Assembly: GCA_030533445.1 (NCBI GenBank) | Contig: JARPUW010000568.1 | Location: 124,001 to 188,000, forward strand | DNA from: Cyprinodon diabolis | Lineage: Eukaryota > Chordata > Actinopteri > Cyprinodontiformes > Cyprinodontidae | Reading direction: 5' to 3' | DNA: 64,000 bases | Part shown: one piece after another, positions 34,171 through 47,061 of the stretch | Layout of the letters: the number at the start of each line of letters is the position of its first letter | Numbering within the stretch: position 1 is the first letter of the stretch | Made by a program: the position numbers and the translations under genes | Notes under the pieces: generated by a model | The model's database searches: none | What the model saw: the letters and a program-made list of their open reading frames with translations, nothing else | Told to the model about the DNA's origin: nothing

Positions 34171-37100
34171 TTATAATTCTCCCGTATACCCAAAACTTCG
34201 GCGCGTAACTAGTCCCGCACGGTTTGGCGGATCGGGCCCAAAGTTGGCACACGCGTCGGGACCAATGGGGTGATGTGTGCTTGTATAAAACTTTCTCATT
34301 AGTCCGAAGGTTTGCGAATTATTAGTGAAAACGTCGCAAAAAAATCCCATAGGAAATGAATGGGGAGAGGAAAAAAAAAGCATAAAAAACAGCACTTCAC
34401 TGTGTCGGCATACATTCACCTAGAAAAACAGTTTGAAGCTCAGTTTGTAGATAAATCCTTCGTCTATTTAAAACTGAAGACGGTATGTTGATAACTGCTA
34501 CGGTTTTTGTATAATCAGACCTCAAGCACCACAAAGTTTTAGCAAAATCCAGCCTGCTAGAGTGGAGCAACTGAAAAGCTAGAGTGTGAGGCAGGCGTTT
34601 TTTAAACACAAAAAAACATTTTAAACTCGCCCTCACGGCCACATATTTATAGCTAGAGTCACCATTTTTGGTCAGTTTGTAGACTGAAATCTCTGGACCC
34701 ACACAATATCTTCGGAATTACGGTAGGATTAATACTTTTCCTTAAAAACCCTCCAGACCGACCTAAAGTCGATGAAAATCAGAGCCGTTTTTCATTGGTT
34801 TTGGAGCAGAAGAGGGGAGAAAAACGAATCAGACTATGTGTTTTAAACTCGTCATAAATATTTTTCTGAATGACACACATACACCAAAGTTGGCATAGTT
34901 GGAGTCGAAGGATGACTGACGCTCACGGTGAAAAATTTTTTTGAATAACTCATACGGTTTTTGCTCAGCAGTCGTTTGTTCGGAGGACATTTTAAGCACC
35001 TGAAAGCTGAGTGACAGTGACCTGCTGCAGCTAGCTCAATTAGAAGCTTAGGTGTGATGAAACGTTTTTTCTTTTTCTTTCTCTTCCCATTCAGTTTGTA
35101 GATGACCTACAGCCATGAAAGTTACTCCAATCGAAGACAAGATATAGCTGTCGCTTAGATAAAAAGAATTTTTCAGATACCTTTTACGGTTTTTACTCAG
35201 CAGTCGTTTGTTCGGAGGGGTGCTTTAGCAGCTAAAAGGTGAGTGAGAGTGAGGTCCTGCAGTTAAAAGAAAGGGAGGAGCAGGTGGGCCAACCATTTTG
35301 TTTGTGCTTCGTTTTGGGTTGTGAAAGACCTACAGACATGAAGGTTACCCCAGTCTGAGACAAAGGATAGATGTTGCTTTCACTGAAAGAATTTTTCAGA
35401 TATCTTTTACGGTTTTTGCTCAGCAGTCGTTTGTTCGGAGGGTAAGCACCTGGAAGCTAGCTGACAGTTAGCTTCTGCAGCAGCCTGCTAGAGTGCAGCT
35501 GCTGAAATCTTAGTGTGAGGCGGCCATTTTTTTCAGATCAAACATCTTATTCTCGCCCTCACGGCCACATATTTGGAGCTACAGTCACCATTTTTGGTCA
35601 GTTTGTAGACTGAAACCTCTGGACTCACACAATGTCTTCAGAATTACGGTAGGATTAATACTTTTCCTTAAAAACCCTCCAGACCAACCTAAAGTCGATG
35701 AGAGTTTCAGCCTTTCTCTATTCTTTTTGAGCTGAAGATGGGAGAGAAACGAATCAGACTATGTGTTTTCAACTCGTCATAAATATTTTTCTGAATGACA
35801 CACATACACCAAAGTTGGTATAGTTGGAGTCGAAGGATTGCTGATGCTCATGGTGAAAATGTTTTTTGAATAACTCATACGGTTTTTGATCAGTAGTCGT
35901 TTGTTCGGTGCCGTTCTTCCCATACAAAAAAGCCTGGGAAGAAGAAACCAATAGTGAGTGCAGCTGTTGTCTGTGTCAGTGAGAGGCTCGTTAAGCGTTG
36001 TCAAGGTTACCAAGCTTCAAACAGATTTTACCTCTGCTGTTTTAAACAGCACATATTAATCTAATGGAGGGTGAAAGGACTGATTTAACATTGGGAAATG
36101 GATACTATATGACTGCTGTCCATGACACTTCCCTTGCCACTCAGCACTGATAGACTTTCAAAATAAGACTCCAGGGACCCTACAAAATAAAAGCCTCTAT
36201 ATTTTTTACATATATTTATTGCCCTATATGGCTCAACATTATGACCCAAACTCAACCCCGTTTTAGAGAATAGACTCTAGGAGACTGTTTAAAACACACC
36301 CTATAGCAAATTTCAAAATAAAAGCCTCCCATTTCCGCTTCATCTACTGCCCTAATAACATGGAAAAAGAGTGATTTAACAATTGGAAAGTAATCAACTA
36401 TCATTGACGGGTCTGAACATTTTCCATAAACACAACTCTGTTGGACTTTCAAAATAAGACTCCAGCGACCCTACAAAATAAAAGCCTCTAGATTATACTA
36501 ATGCATTAATTGATGCAAATGGCTCAACATTATGACCCAAACTCTTCCAGGTTGTTTTTATTAGACTCTAGTGACCTTTTCAAAACACACCCCAGAGCAA
36601 ATTTCACAATAAAAGTCTCCCATTTACTCTGTAATACAGCAACTATTCACCTAATAACATGGAAAACCAGTGATTTAACATTTGGAAATGGATTCTATAT
36701 CACTGCTGGGCGTGACCCATCTTTTGATGCACATTCATGATAGACTTTCAAAATAAGACTACAAGGACTCTACAGAATAAAAGCCTCTTCCTTATACACA
36801 CTCATACATTCTGGCATATTGCTCATTGCCATTGGTGATTTCATCACTGCAATGGCTCTTAGAAGGCGGGCGGAGCCCGCCAATGGTAACAGGCGGGCGG
36901 AGCCCGCCAAAGGTGATTACATCACTGCAATGGCTCTTAGCAGGCGGGCGGAGCCCGCCATTGGTGATTTCATCACTGCAATGGCTCTTAGAAGGCGGGC
37001 AGAGCCCGCCATTGGTGATTTTTTTCTTCACTGAGATGGCTCCTAGCAGGCGGGCGAAGCCCGCCAACTGGGCTTTACCCACTGTGTTTCAATATGGACA

Positions 37101-37339
37101 ACCCATATTACCCTTGTGCATCATACGCTGTGCACGTCTATTTCCCAGATTTCAGCACAAGTGGCACACAGCTCTCTTTGCCCATGAACTTGCCCTCTTT
37201 CCTTCCCTCAGCAGCCCTCAAAGGCGTAAGCAGTTGGTCTGGGGAGCCCCGACGTCACTTGCCAGGGCCGTATTGGCCCGGTTCCCCAGACGGGCAGTAG
37301 GTGGCCCCCCTCAAAATTTCTTTAGAAATTTTCTAGTTA
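34171..37339 (+). repeat. Unit 11, class b body and type Y tail, 3169 bp
   Basis: TATAAAA starts at 34284. The class b markers GTTAAAAGAAAGG near 35263 and TTTCAGATC near 35531 match units 3 and 19. Private changes include TTAGTGAAAACG near 34322, CAAGCACCAC near 34524 and GTCTTCAGAA near 35634. No 66-72-bp repeat is present. Confidence 0.95.
36842..37065. repeat. 51-bp GC-hairpin minisatellite, unit 11 (type Y)
   Basis: Type Y arrangement of 224 bp with the 27-bp short copy. Confidence 0.92.
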
Positions 37340-40009
37340 TTATAATTCTCCCGTATACCCAAAACTTCGGCGCGTAACTAGTCCCGCACGGTTTGGCGGA
37401 TCGGGCCCAAAGTTGGCACACGCGTCGGGACCAATGGGGTGATGTGTGCTTGTATAAAACTTTCTCATTAGTCCGAAGGTTTGCGAATTATTAGCGAAAA
37501 CGTCGCAAAAAAATCCCATAGGAAATGAATGGGGAGAGGAAAAAAAAAGCATAAAAAACAGCACTTCACTGTGTCGCCATACATTCACCTAGAAAAACAG
37601 TTTGAAGCTCAGTTTGTAGATAAATCCTTCGTCTATTTAAAACTGAAGACGGTATGTTGATAACTGCTACGGTTTTTGTATAATCAGACCTCAAGCGCCA
37701 CAAAGTTTTAGCAAAATCCAGCCTGCTAGAGTGGAGCAACTGAAAAGCTAGAGTGTGAGGCAGGCGTTTTTAAACACAAAAAAACATTTTAAACTCGCCC
37801 TCACGGCCACATATTTATAGCTAGAGTCACCATTTTTGGTCAGTTTGTAGACTGAAATCTCTGGACCCACACAATATTCTTCGGAATTACGGTAGGATTA
37901 ATACTTTTCCTTAAAAACCCTCCAGACCGACCTAAAGTCGATGAAAATCAGAGCCGTTTTTCATTGGTTTTGGAGCAGAAGAGGGGAGAAAAACGAATCC
38001 GACTATGTGTTTTAAACTCGTCATAAATATTTTTCTGAATGACACACATACACCAAAGTTGGCATAGTTGGAGTCGAAGGATGACTGACGCTCACGGTGA
38101 AAAAATTTTTTGAATAACTCATACGGTTTTTGCTCAACAGTCGTTTGTTCGGAGGACATTTTAAGCACCTGAAAGCTGAGTGACAGTGACCTGCTGCAGC
38201 TAGCTCAATTAGAAGCTTAGGTGTGATGAAACGTTTTTTCTTTTTCTTTCTCTTCCCATTCAGTTTGTAGATGACCTACAGCCATGAAAGTTATTCCAAT
38301 TGAAGACAAGATATAGCTGTCGCTTAGATAAAAAGAATTTTTCAGACACCTTTTACGGTTTTTACTCAGCAGTCGTTTGTTCGGAGGGGTGCTTTAGCAG
38401 CTAAAAGGTGAGTGAGAGTGAGGTCCTGCAGTTCAAACAAAGGGAGGAGCAGGTGGGCCAACCATTTTGTTTGTGCTTCGTTTTGGGTTGTGAAAGACCT
38501 ACAGATATGAAGGTTACCCCAGTCTGAGACAAAGGATAGATGTTGCTTTCACTGAAAGAATTTTTCAGATATCTTTTACGGTTTTTGCTCAGCAGTCGTT
38601 TGTTCGGAGGGTAAGCACCTGGAAGCTAGCTGACAGTTAGCTTCTGCAGCAGCCTGCTAGAGTGCAGCTGCTGAAATCTTAGTGTGAGGTGGCCATTTTT
38701 TTAAGATCAAACATCTTATTCTCGCCCTCACGGCCACATATTTGGAGCTACAGTCACCATTTTTGGTCAGTTTGTAGACTGAAACCTCTGGACTCACACA
38801 ATGTCTTCGGAATTACGGTAGGATTAATACTTTTCCTTAAAAACCCTCCAGACCAACCTAAAGTCGATGAGTTTCAGCCTTTCTCCATTCTTTTTGAGCT
38901 GAAGATGGGAGAGAAACGAATCAGACTATGTGTTTTCAAGTCGTCATAAATATTGTTCTGAATGACACACATACACCAAAGTTGGTATACTTGGAGTCGA
39001 AGGATTGCTGATGCTCATGGTGAAAATGTTTTTTGAATAACTCATACGGTTTTTGATCAGTAGTCGTTTGTTTTCGTTGCCGTTCTTCCCATACAAAAAA
39101 GCCTGGGAAGAAGAAACCAATAGTGAGTGCAGCTGTTGTCTGTGTCAGTGAGAGGCTCGTTAAGCGTTGTCAAGGTTACCAAGCTTCAAACAGATTTTAC
39201 CTCTGCTGTTTTAAACAGCACATATTAATCTAATGGAGGGTGAAAGGACTGATTTAACATTGGGAAATGGATACTATATGACTGCTGTCCATGACACTTC
39301 CCTTGCCACTCAGCACTGATAGACTTTCAAAATAAGACTCCAGGGACCCTACAAAATAAAAGCCTCTATATTTTTTACATATATTTATTGCCCTATATGG
39401 CTCAATATTATGACCCAAACTCAACCCCGTTTTAGAGAATAGACTCTAGGAGACTGTTTAAAACACACCCTATAGCAAATTTCAAAATAAAAGCCTCCCA
39501 TTTCCGCTTCATCTACTGCCCTAATAACATGGAAAAAGAGTGATTTAACGATTGGAAAGTAATCAACTATCATTGACGGGTCTGAACATTTTCTATAAAC
39601 ACAACTCTGTTGGACTTTCAAAATAAGACTCCAGCGACCCTACAAAATAAAAGCCTCTAGATTATACTAATGCATTAATTGATGCAAATGGCTCAACATT
39701 ATGACCCAAACTCTTCCAGGTTGTTTTTATTAGACTCTAGTGACCTTTTCAAAACACACCCAGAGCAAATTTCACAATAAAAGTCTCCCATTTACTCTGT
39801 AATACAGCAACTATTCACCTAATAACATGGAAAACCAGTGATTTAACATTTGGAAATTGATTCTATATAACTGCTGGGCATGACCCATCTTTAGATGCAC
39901 TTCCATGATAGACTTTCAAAATAAGACTCCAGGGACTCTACAGAATAAAAGCCTCTTCCTTATACACACTCATACATTCTGGCATATTGCTCATTGCCAT
40001 TTGTAATTT

Positions 40010-40206
40010 CATCACTGCAATGGCTCTTAGAAGGCGGGCGGAGCCCGCCATTGGTGATTTCATCACTGCAATGGCTCTTAGAAGGCGGGCGGAGCCCGCC
40101 ATTGGTGATTTCATCACTGCAATGGCTCTTAGCAGGCGGGCAGAGCCCGCCATTGGTGATTTTTTTCATCGCTGCAAGGGCTCCTAGCAGGCGGGCGGAG
40201 CCCACC
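40010..40206. repeat. 51-bp GC-hairpin minisatellite, unit 12 (type Z, 4 copies)
   Basis: Type Z arrangement of 197 bp, matching unit 14. Confidence 0.92.
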
Positions 40207-40479
40207 AACTGAGCTTTACCCACTGCGGTTCAATATGGACAACCCATATTACCCTTTTGCATCATACGCTGTGCACGTCTATTTCCCAGATTTCAGCACA
40301 AGTGGCACACAGCTCTCTTTGCCCATGACCTAGCCCTCTTTCCTTCCCTCAGCAGCCCTCAAAGGCGTAAGCAGTTGGTCTGGGGAGCCCCGACATCACT
40401 TGCCAGGGCCGTATTGGCCCTGTTCCCCAGACGGGCAGTAGGTGGCCCCCCTCAAAATTTCTTTAGAAATTTTCTAGTT

Positions 40480-40618
40480 GGGGGGCCACATGCCGAAGGC
40501 ATGGCCCACCTACTACTATTGCACATATTTATTCCGCGTATTATTATTATTGGGGGGCCACATGCCGAAGGCATGGCCCACCTACTACTATTGCACATAT
40601 TTATTCCGCGTATTATTA
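40480..40618. repeat. 66/69/72-bp minisatellite, unit 12 (2 copies)
   Basis: Copies start at 40480 and 40552, 72 bp apart. Confidence 0.94.
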
Positions 40619-43600
40619 TTATAATTCTCCCGTATACCCAAAGCTTCGGCACGTAACTAGTCCCGCACGGTTTGGCGGATCGGGCCCAAAGTTGGCACAC
40701 GTGTCGGGACCAATGGGGTGATGTGTGCTTGTATAAAACTTTCTCATTAGTCCGAAGGTTTGCGAATTATTAGCGAAAACGTCGCAAAAAAATCCCATAG
40801 GAAATGAATGGGGAGAGGAAAAAAAAAGCATAAAAAACAGCACTTCACTGTGTCGGCATACATTCACCTAGAAAAACAGTTTGAAGCTCAGTTTGTAGAT
40901 AAATCCTTCGTCTATTTAAAACTGAAGACGGTATGTTGATAACTGCTACGGTTTTTGTATAATCAGACCTCAAGCGCCACAAAGTTTTAGCAAAATCCAG
41001 CCTGCTAGAGTGGAGCAACTGAAAAGCTAGAGTGTGAGGCAGGCGTTTTTTAAACACAAAAAAACATTTTAAACTCGCCCTCACGGCCACATATTTATAG
41101 CTAGAGTCACCATTTTTGGTCAGTTTGTAGACTGAAATCTCTGGACCCACACAATATCTTCGGAATTACGGTAGGATTAATACTTTTCCTTAAAAACCCT
41201 CCAGACCGACCTAAAGTCGATGAAAATCAGAGCCGTTTTTCATTGGTTTTGGAGCAGAAGAGGGGAGAAAAACGAATCAGACTATGTGTTTTAAACTCGT
41301 CATAAATATTTTTCTGAATGACACACATACACCAAAGTTGGCATAGTTGGAGTCGAAGGATGACTGACGCTCACGGTGAAAAAATTTTTTGAATAACTCA
41401 TACGGTTTTTGCTCAGCAGTCGTTTGTTTGGAGGACATTTTAAGCACCTGAAAGCTGAGTGAGAGTGACCTGCTGCAGCTAGCTCAATTAGAAGCTTAGG
41501 TGTGATGAAACGTTTTTTCTTTTTCTTTCTCTTCCCATTCAGTTTGTAGATGACCTACAGCCATGAAAGTTACTCCAATTGAAGACAAGATATAGCTGTC
41601 GCTTAGATAAAAAGAATTTTTCAGATACCTTTTACGGTTTTTACTCAGCAGTCGTTTGTTCGGAGGGGTGCTTTAGCAGCTAAAAGGTGAGTGAGAGTGA
41701 GGTCCTGCAGTTCAAACAAAGGGAGGAGCAGGTGGGCCAACCATTTTGTTTGTGCTTCGTTTTGGGTTGTGAAAGACCTACAGACATGAAGGTTACCCCA
41801 GTCTGAGACAAAGGATAGATGTTGCTTTCACTGAAAGAATTTTTCAGATATCTTTTACGGTTTTTGCTCAGCAGTCGTTTGTTCGGAGGGTAAGCACCTG
41901 GAAGCTAGCTGACAGTTAGCTTCTGCAGCAGCCTGCTAGAGTGCAGCTGCTGAAATCTTAGTGTGAGGCGGCCATTTTTTTAAGATCAAACATCTTATTC
42001 TCGCCCTCACGGCCACATATTTGGAGCTACAGTCACCATTTTTGGTCAGTTTGTAGACTGAAACCTCTGGACTCACACAATGTCTTCGGAATTACGGTAG
42101 GATTAATACTTTTCCTTAAAAACCCTCCAGACCAACCTAAAGTCGATGAGAGTTTCAGCCTTTCTCTATTCTTTTTGAGCTGAAGATGGGAGAGAAACGA
42201 ATCAGACTATGTGTTTTCAACTCGTCATAAATATTTTTCTGAATGACACACATACACCAAAGTTGGTATAGTTGGAGTCAAAGGATTGCTGATGCTCATG
42301 GTGAAAATGTTTTTTGAATAACTCATACGGTTTTTGATCAGTAGTCGTTTGTTCGGTGCCGTTCTTCCCATACAAAAAAGCCTGGGAAGAAGAAACCAAT
42401 AGTGAGTGCAGCTGTTGTCTGTGTCAGTGAGAGGCTCGTTAAGCGTTGTCAAGGTTACCAAGCTTCAAACAGATTTTACCTCTGCTGTTTTAAACAGCAC
42501 ATATTAATCTAATGGAGGGTGAAAGGACTGATTTAACATTGGGAAATGGATACTATATGACTGCTGTCCATGACACTTCCCTTGCCACTCAGCACTGATA
42601 GACTTTCAAAATAAGACTCCAGGGACCCTACAAAATAAAAGCCTCTATATTTTTTACATAAATTTATTGCCCTATATGGCTCAACATTATGACCCAAACT
42701 CAACCCCGTTTTAGAGAATAGACTCTAGGAGACTGTTTAAAACACACCCTATAGCAAATTTCAAAATAAAAGCCTCCCATTTCCGCTTCATCTACTGCCC
42801 TAATAACATGGAAAAAGAGTGATTTAACGATTGGAAAGTAATCAACTATCATTGACGGGTCTGAACATTTTCTATAAACACAACTCTGTTGGACTTTCAA
42901 AATAAGACTCCAGGGACCCTACAAAATAAAAGCCTCTAGATTATACTAATGCATTAATTGATGCAAATGGCTCAACATTATGACCCAAACTCTTCCAGGT
43001 TGTTTTTATTAGACTCTAGTGACCTTTTCAAAACACACCCCAGAGCAAATTTCACAATAAAAGTCTCCCATTTACTCTGTAATACAGCAACTATTCACCT
43101 AATAACATGGAAAACCAGTGATTTAACATTTGGAAATGGATTCTATATCACTGCTGGGCGTGACCCATCTTTTGATGCACATTCATGATAGACTTTCAAA
43201 ATAAGACTACAAGGACTCTACAGAATAAAAGCCTCTTCCTTATACACACTCATACATTCTGGCATATTGCTCATTGCCATTGGTGATTTCATCACTGCAA
43301 TGGCTCTTAGAAGGCGGGCGGAGCCCGCCAATGGTAACAGGCGGGCGGAGCCCGCCAAAGGTGATTACATCACTGCAATGGCTCTTAGCAGGCGGGCGGA
43401 TCCCGCCATTGGTGATTTCATCACTGCAATGGCTCTTAGAAGGCGAGCAGAGCCCGCCATTGGTGATATTTTTCTTCACTGAGATGGCTCCTAGCAGGCG
43501 GGCGGAGCCCGCCAACTGGGCTTTACCCACTGTGTTTCAATATGGACAACCCATATTACCCTTGTGCATCATACGCTGTGCACGTTTATTTCCCAGATTT

Positions 43601-43787
43601 CAGCACAAGTGGCACACAGCTCTCTTTGCCCATGAACTTGCCCTCTTCCCTTCCCTAAGCAGCCCTCAAAGGCGTAAGCAGTTGGTCTGGGGAGCCCCGA
43701 CGTCACTTGCCAGGGCCGTATTGGCCCGGTTCCCCAGACGGGCAATAGGTGGCCCCCCTCAAAATTTCTTTAGAAATTTTCTAGTTA
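40619..43787 (+). repeat. Unit 13, type Y tail, 3169 bp
   Basis: TATAAAA starts at 40732. Private variants are AAAGCTTCGGCAC near 40640, TTGTTTGGAGG near 41426, TGAGAGTGACC near 41460, GAGTCAAAGG near 42275 and several substitutions inside the 51-bp array (GCGGATCCCG near 43396, GGCGAGCAG near 43442) that weaken two of its hairpins. No 66-72-bp repeat is present. Confidence 0.95.
43290..43513. repeat. 51-bp GC-hairpin minisatellite, unit 13 (type Y)
   Basis: Type Y arrangement with private substitutions in two hairpins (GATCCCGCC and GGCGAGCAG). Confidence 0.92.
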
Positions 43788-46455
43788 TTATAATTCTCCC
43801 GTATACCCAAAACTTCGGCACGTAACTAGTCCCGCACGGTTTGGCGGATCGGGCCCAAAGTTGGCACACGCGTCGGGACCAATGGTGCGATGCGTGCTTG
43901 TATAAAACTTTCTCATTAGTCCGAAGGTTTGCGAATTATTAGCGAAAACGTCGCAAAAAAATCCCATAGGAAATGAATGGGGAGAGGGAAAAAAAAGCAT
44001 AAAAAACAGCACTTCACTGTGTCGGCATACATTCACCTAGAAAAACAGTTTAAAGCTCAGTTTGTAGATAAATCCTTCGTCTATTTAAAACTGAAGACGG
44101 TATGTTGATAACTGCTATGGTTTTTGTATAATCAGACCTCAAGCGCCACAAAGTTTTAGCAAAATCCAGCCTGCTAGAGTGGAGCAACTGAAAAGCTAGA
44201 GTGTGAGGCAGGCGTTTTTTAAACACAAAAAAACATTTTAAACTCGCCCTCACGGCCACATATTTATAGCTAGAGTCACCATTTTTGGTCAGTTTGTAGA
44301 CTGAAATCTCTGGACCCACACAATATCTTCGGAATTACGGTAGGATTAATACTTTTCCTTAAAAACCCTCCAGACCGACCTAAAGTCGATGAAAATCAGA
44401 GCCGTTTTTCATTGGTTTTGGAGCAGAAGAGGGGAGAAAAACGAATCAGACTATGTGTTTTAAACTCGTCATAAATATTTTTCTGAATGACACACATACA
44501 CCAAAGTTGGCATAGTTGGAGTCGAAGGATGACTGACGCTCACGGTGAAACATTTTTTTGAATAACTCATACGGTTTTTGCTCAGCAGTCGTTTGTTCGG
44601 AGGACATTTTAAGCACCTGAAAGCTGAGTGACAGTGACCTGCTGCAGCTAGCTCAATTAGAAGCTTAGGTGTGATGAAACGTTTTTTCTTTTTCTTTCTC
44701 TTCCCATTCAGTTTGTAGATGACCTACAGCCATGAAAGTTACTCCAATTGAAGACAAGATATAGCTGTCGCTTAGATAAAAAGAATTTTTCAGATACCTT
44801 TTACGGTTTTTACTCAGCAGTCGTTTGTTCGGAGGGGTGCTTTAGCAGCTAAAAGGTGAGTGAGAGTGAGGTCCTGCAGTTCAAACAAAGGGAGGAGCAG
44901 GTGGGCCAACCATTTTGTTTGTGCTTCGTTTTGGGTTGTGAAAGACCTACAGACATGAAGGTTACCCCAGTCTGAGACAAAGGATAGATGTTGCTTTCAC
45001 TGAAAGAATTTTTCAGATATCTTTTACGGTTTTTGCTCAGCAGTCGTTTGTTCGGAGGGTAAGCACCTGGAAGCTAGCTGACAGTTAGCTTCTGCAGCAG
45101 CCTGCTAGAGTGCAGCTGCTGAAATCTTAGTGTGAGGCGGCCATTTTTTTAAGATCAAACATCTTATTCTCGCCCTCACGGCCACATATTTGGAGCTACA
45201 GTCACCATTTTTGGTCAGTTTGTAGACTGAAACCTCTGGACTCACACAATGTCTTCGGAATTACGGTAGGATTAATACTTTTCCTTAAAAACCCTCCAGA
45301 CCAACCTAAAGTCGATGAGTTTCAGCCTTTCTCCATTCTTTTTGAGCTGAAGATGGGAGAAAAACGAATCAGACTATGTGTTTTCAAGTCGTCATAAATA
45401 TTGTTCTGAATGACACACATACACCAAAGTTGGTATAGTTGGAGTCGAAGGATTGCTGATGCTCATGGTGAAAATGTTTTTTGAATAACTCATATGGTTT
45501 TTGATCAATAGTCGTTTGTTCGGTGCCGTTCTTCCCATACAAAAAAGCCTGGGAAGAAGAAACCAATAGTGAGTGCAGCTGTTGTCTGTGTCAGTGAGAG
45601 GCTCGTTAAGCGTTGTCAAGGTTACCAAGCTTCAAACAGATTTTACCTCTGCTGTTTTAAACAGCACATATTAATCTAATGGAGGGTGAAAGGACTGATT
45701 TAACATTGGGAAATGGATACTATATGACTGCTGTCCATGACACTTCCCTTGCCACTCAGCACTGATAGACTTTCAAAATAAGACTCCAGGGACCCTACAA
45801 AATAAAAGCCTTTATATTTTTTACATATATTTATTGCCCTATATGGCTCAACATTATGACCCAAACTCAACCCCGTTTTAGAGAATAGACTCTAGGAGAC
45901 TGTTTAAAACACACCCTATAGCAAATTTCAAAATAAAAGCCTCCCATTTCCGCTTCATCTACTGCCCTAATAACATGGAAAAAGAGTGATTTAACGATTG
46001 GAAAGTAATCAACTATCATTGACGGGTCTGAACATTTTCTATAAACACAACTCTGTTGGACTTTCAAAATAAGACTCCAGCGACCCTACAAAATAAAAGC
46101 CTCTAGATTATACTAATGCATTAATTGATGCAAATGGCTCAACATTATGACCCAAACTCTTCCAGGTTGTTTTTATTAGACTCTAGTGACCTTTTCAAAA
46201 CACACCCAGAGCAAATTTCACAATAAAAGTCTCCCATTTACTCTGTAATACAGCAACTATTCACCTAATAACATGGAAAACCAGTGATTTAACATTTGGA
46301 AATTGATTCTATATAACTGCTGGGCATGACCCATCTTTAGATGCACTTCCATGATAGACTTTCAAAATAAGACTCCAGGGACTCTACAGAATAAAAGCCT
46401 CTTCCTTATACACACTCATACATTCTGGCATATTGCTCATTGCCATTTGTAATTT

Positions 46456-46652
46456 CATCACTGCAATGGCTCTTAGAAGGCGGGCGGAGCCCGCCATTGG
46501 TGATTTCATCACTGCAATGGCTCTTAGAAGGCGGGCGGAGCCCGCCATTGGTGATTTCATCACTGCAATGGCTCTTAGCAGGCGGGCAGAGCCCGCCATT
46601 GGTGATTTTTTTCATCGCTGCAAGGGCTCCTAGCAGGCGGGCGGAGCCCACC
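46456..46652. repeat. 51-bp GC-hairpin minisatellite, unit 14 (type Z, 4 copies)
   Basis: Type Z arrangement of 197 bp. Confidence 0.92.
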
Positions 46653-46925
46653 AACTGAGCTTTACCCACTGCGGTTCAATATGGACAACCCATATTACCC
46701 TTTTGCATCATACGCTGTGCACGTCTATTTCCCAGATTTCAGCACAAGTGGCACACAGCTCTCTTTGCCCATGACCTAGCCCTCTTTCCTTCCCTCAGCA
46801 GCCCTCAAAGGCGTAAGCAGTTGGTCTGGGGAGCCCCGACGTCACTTGCCAGGGCCGTATTGGCCCTGTTCCCCAGACGGGCAGTAGGTGGCCCCCCTCA
46901 AAATTTCTTTAGAAATTTTCTAGTT

Positions 46926-47061
46926 GGGGGGCCACATGCCGAAGGCATGGCCCACCTACTACTATTGCACATATTTATTCCGCGTATTATTGGGGGGCCA
47001 CATGCCGAAGGCATGGCCCACCTACTACTATTGCACATATTTATTCCGCGTATTATTATTA
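46926..47061. repeat. 66/69/72-bp minisatellite, unit 14 (2 copies)
   Basis: Copies start at 46926 and 46992, 66 bp apart. Confidence 0.94.

Larger units (their letters stand above)
37340..40618 (+). repeat. Unit 12, class c body and type Z tail, 3279 bp
   Basis: TATAAAA starts at 37453. The class c body has GGTATACTTGG near 38983 and TTGTTTTCGTTGCC near 39067. A shortened T run near 37767 and an extra T in CAATATTCTTCGG near 37875 are private indels that break the antisense frame open in most units. The type Z tail has four 51-bp copies and two copies of the 66-72-bp repeat, 72 bp apart. Confidence 0.95.
43788..47061 (+). repeat. Unit 14, type Z tail, 3274 bp
   Basis: TATAAAA starts at 43901. 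The spacer between CCAAT and TATA differs from all other units (ATGGTGCGATGCG near 43882). The head shares GAGAGGGA, TTTAAAGC and CTGCTATGG with unit 1. The second duplicate block carries CATATGG and GATCAATAG near 45492-45508. The type Z tail has two copies of the 66-72-bp repeat, 66 bp apart. Confidence 0.95.
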
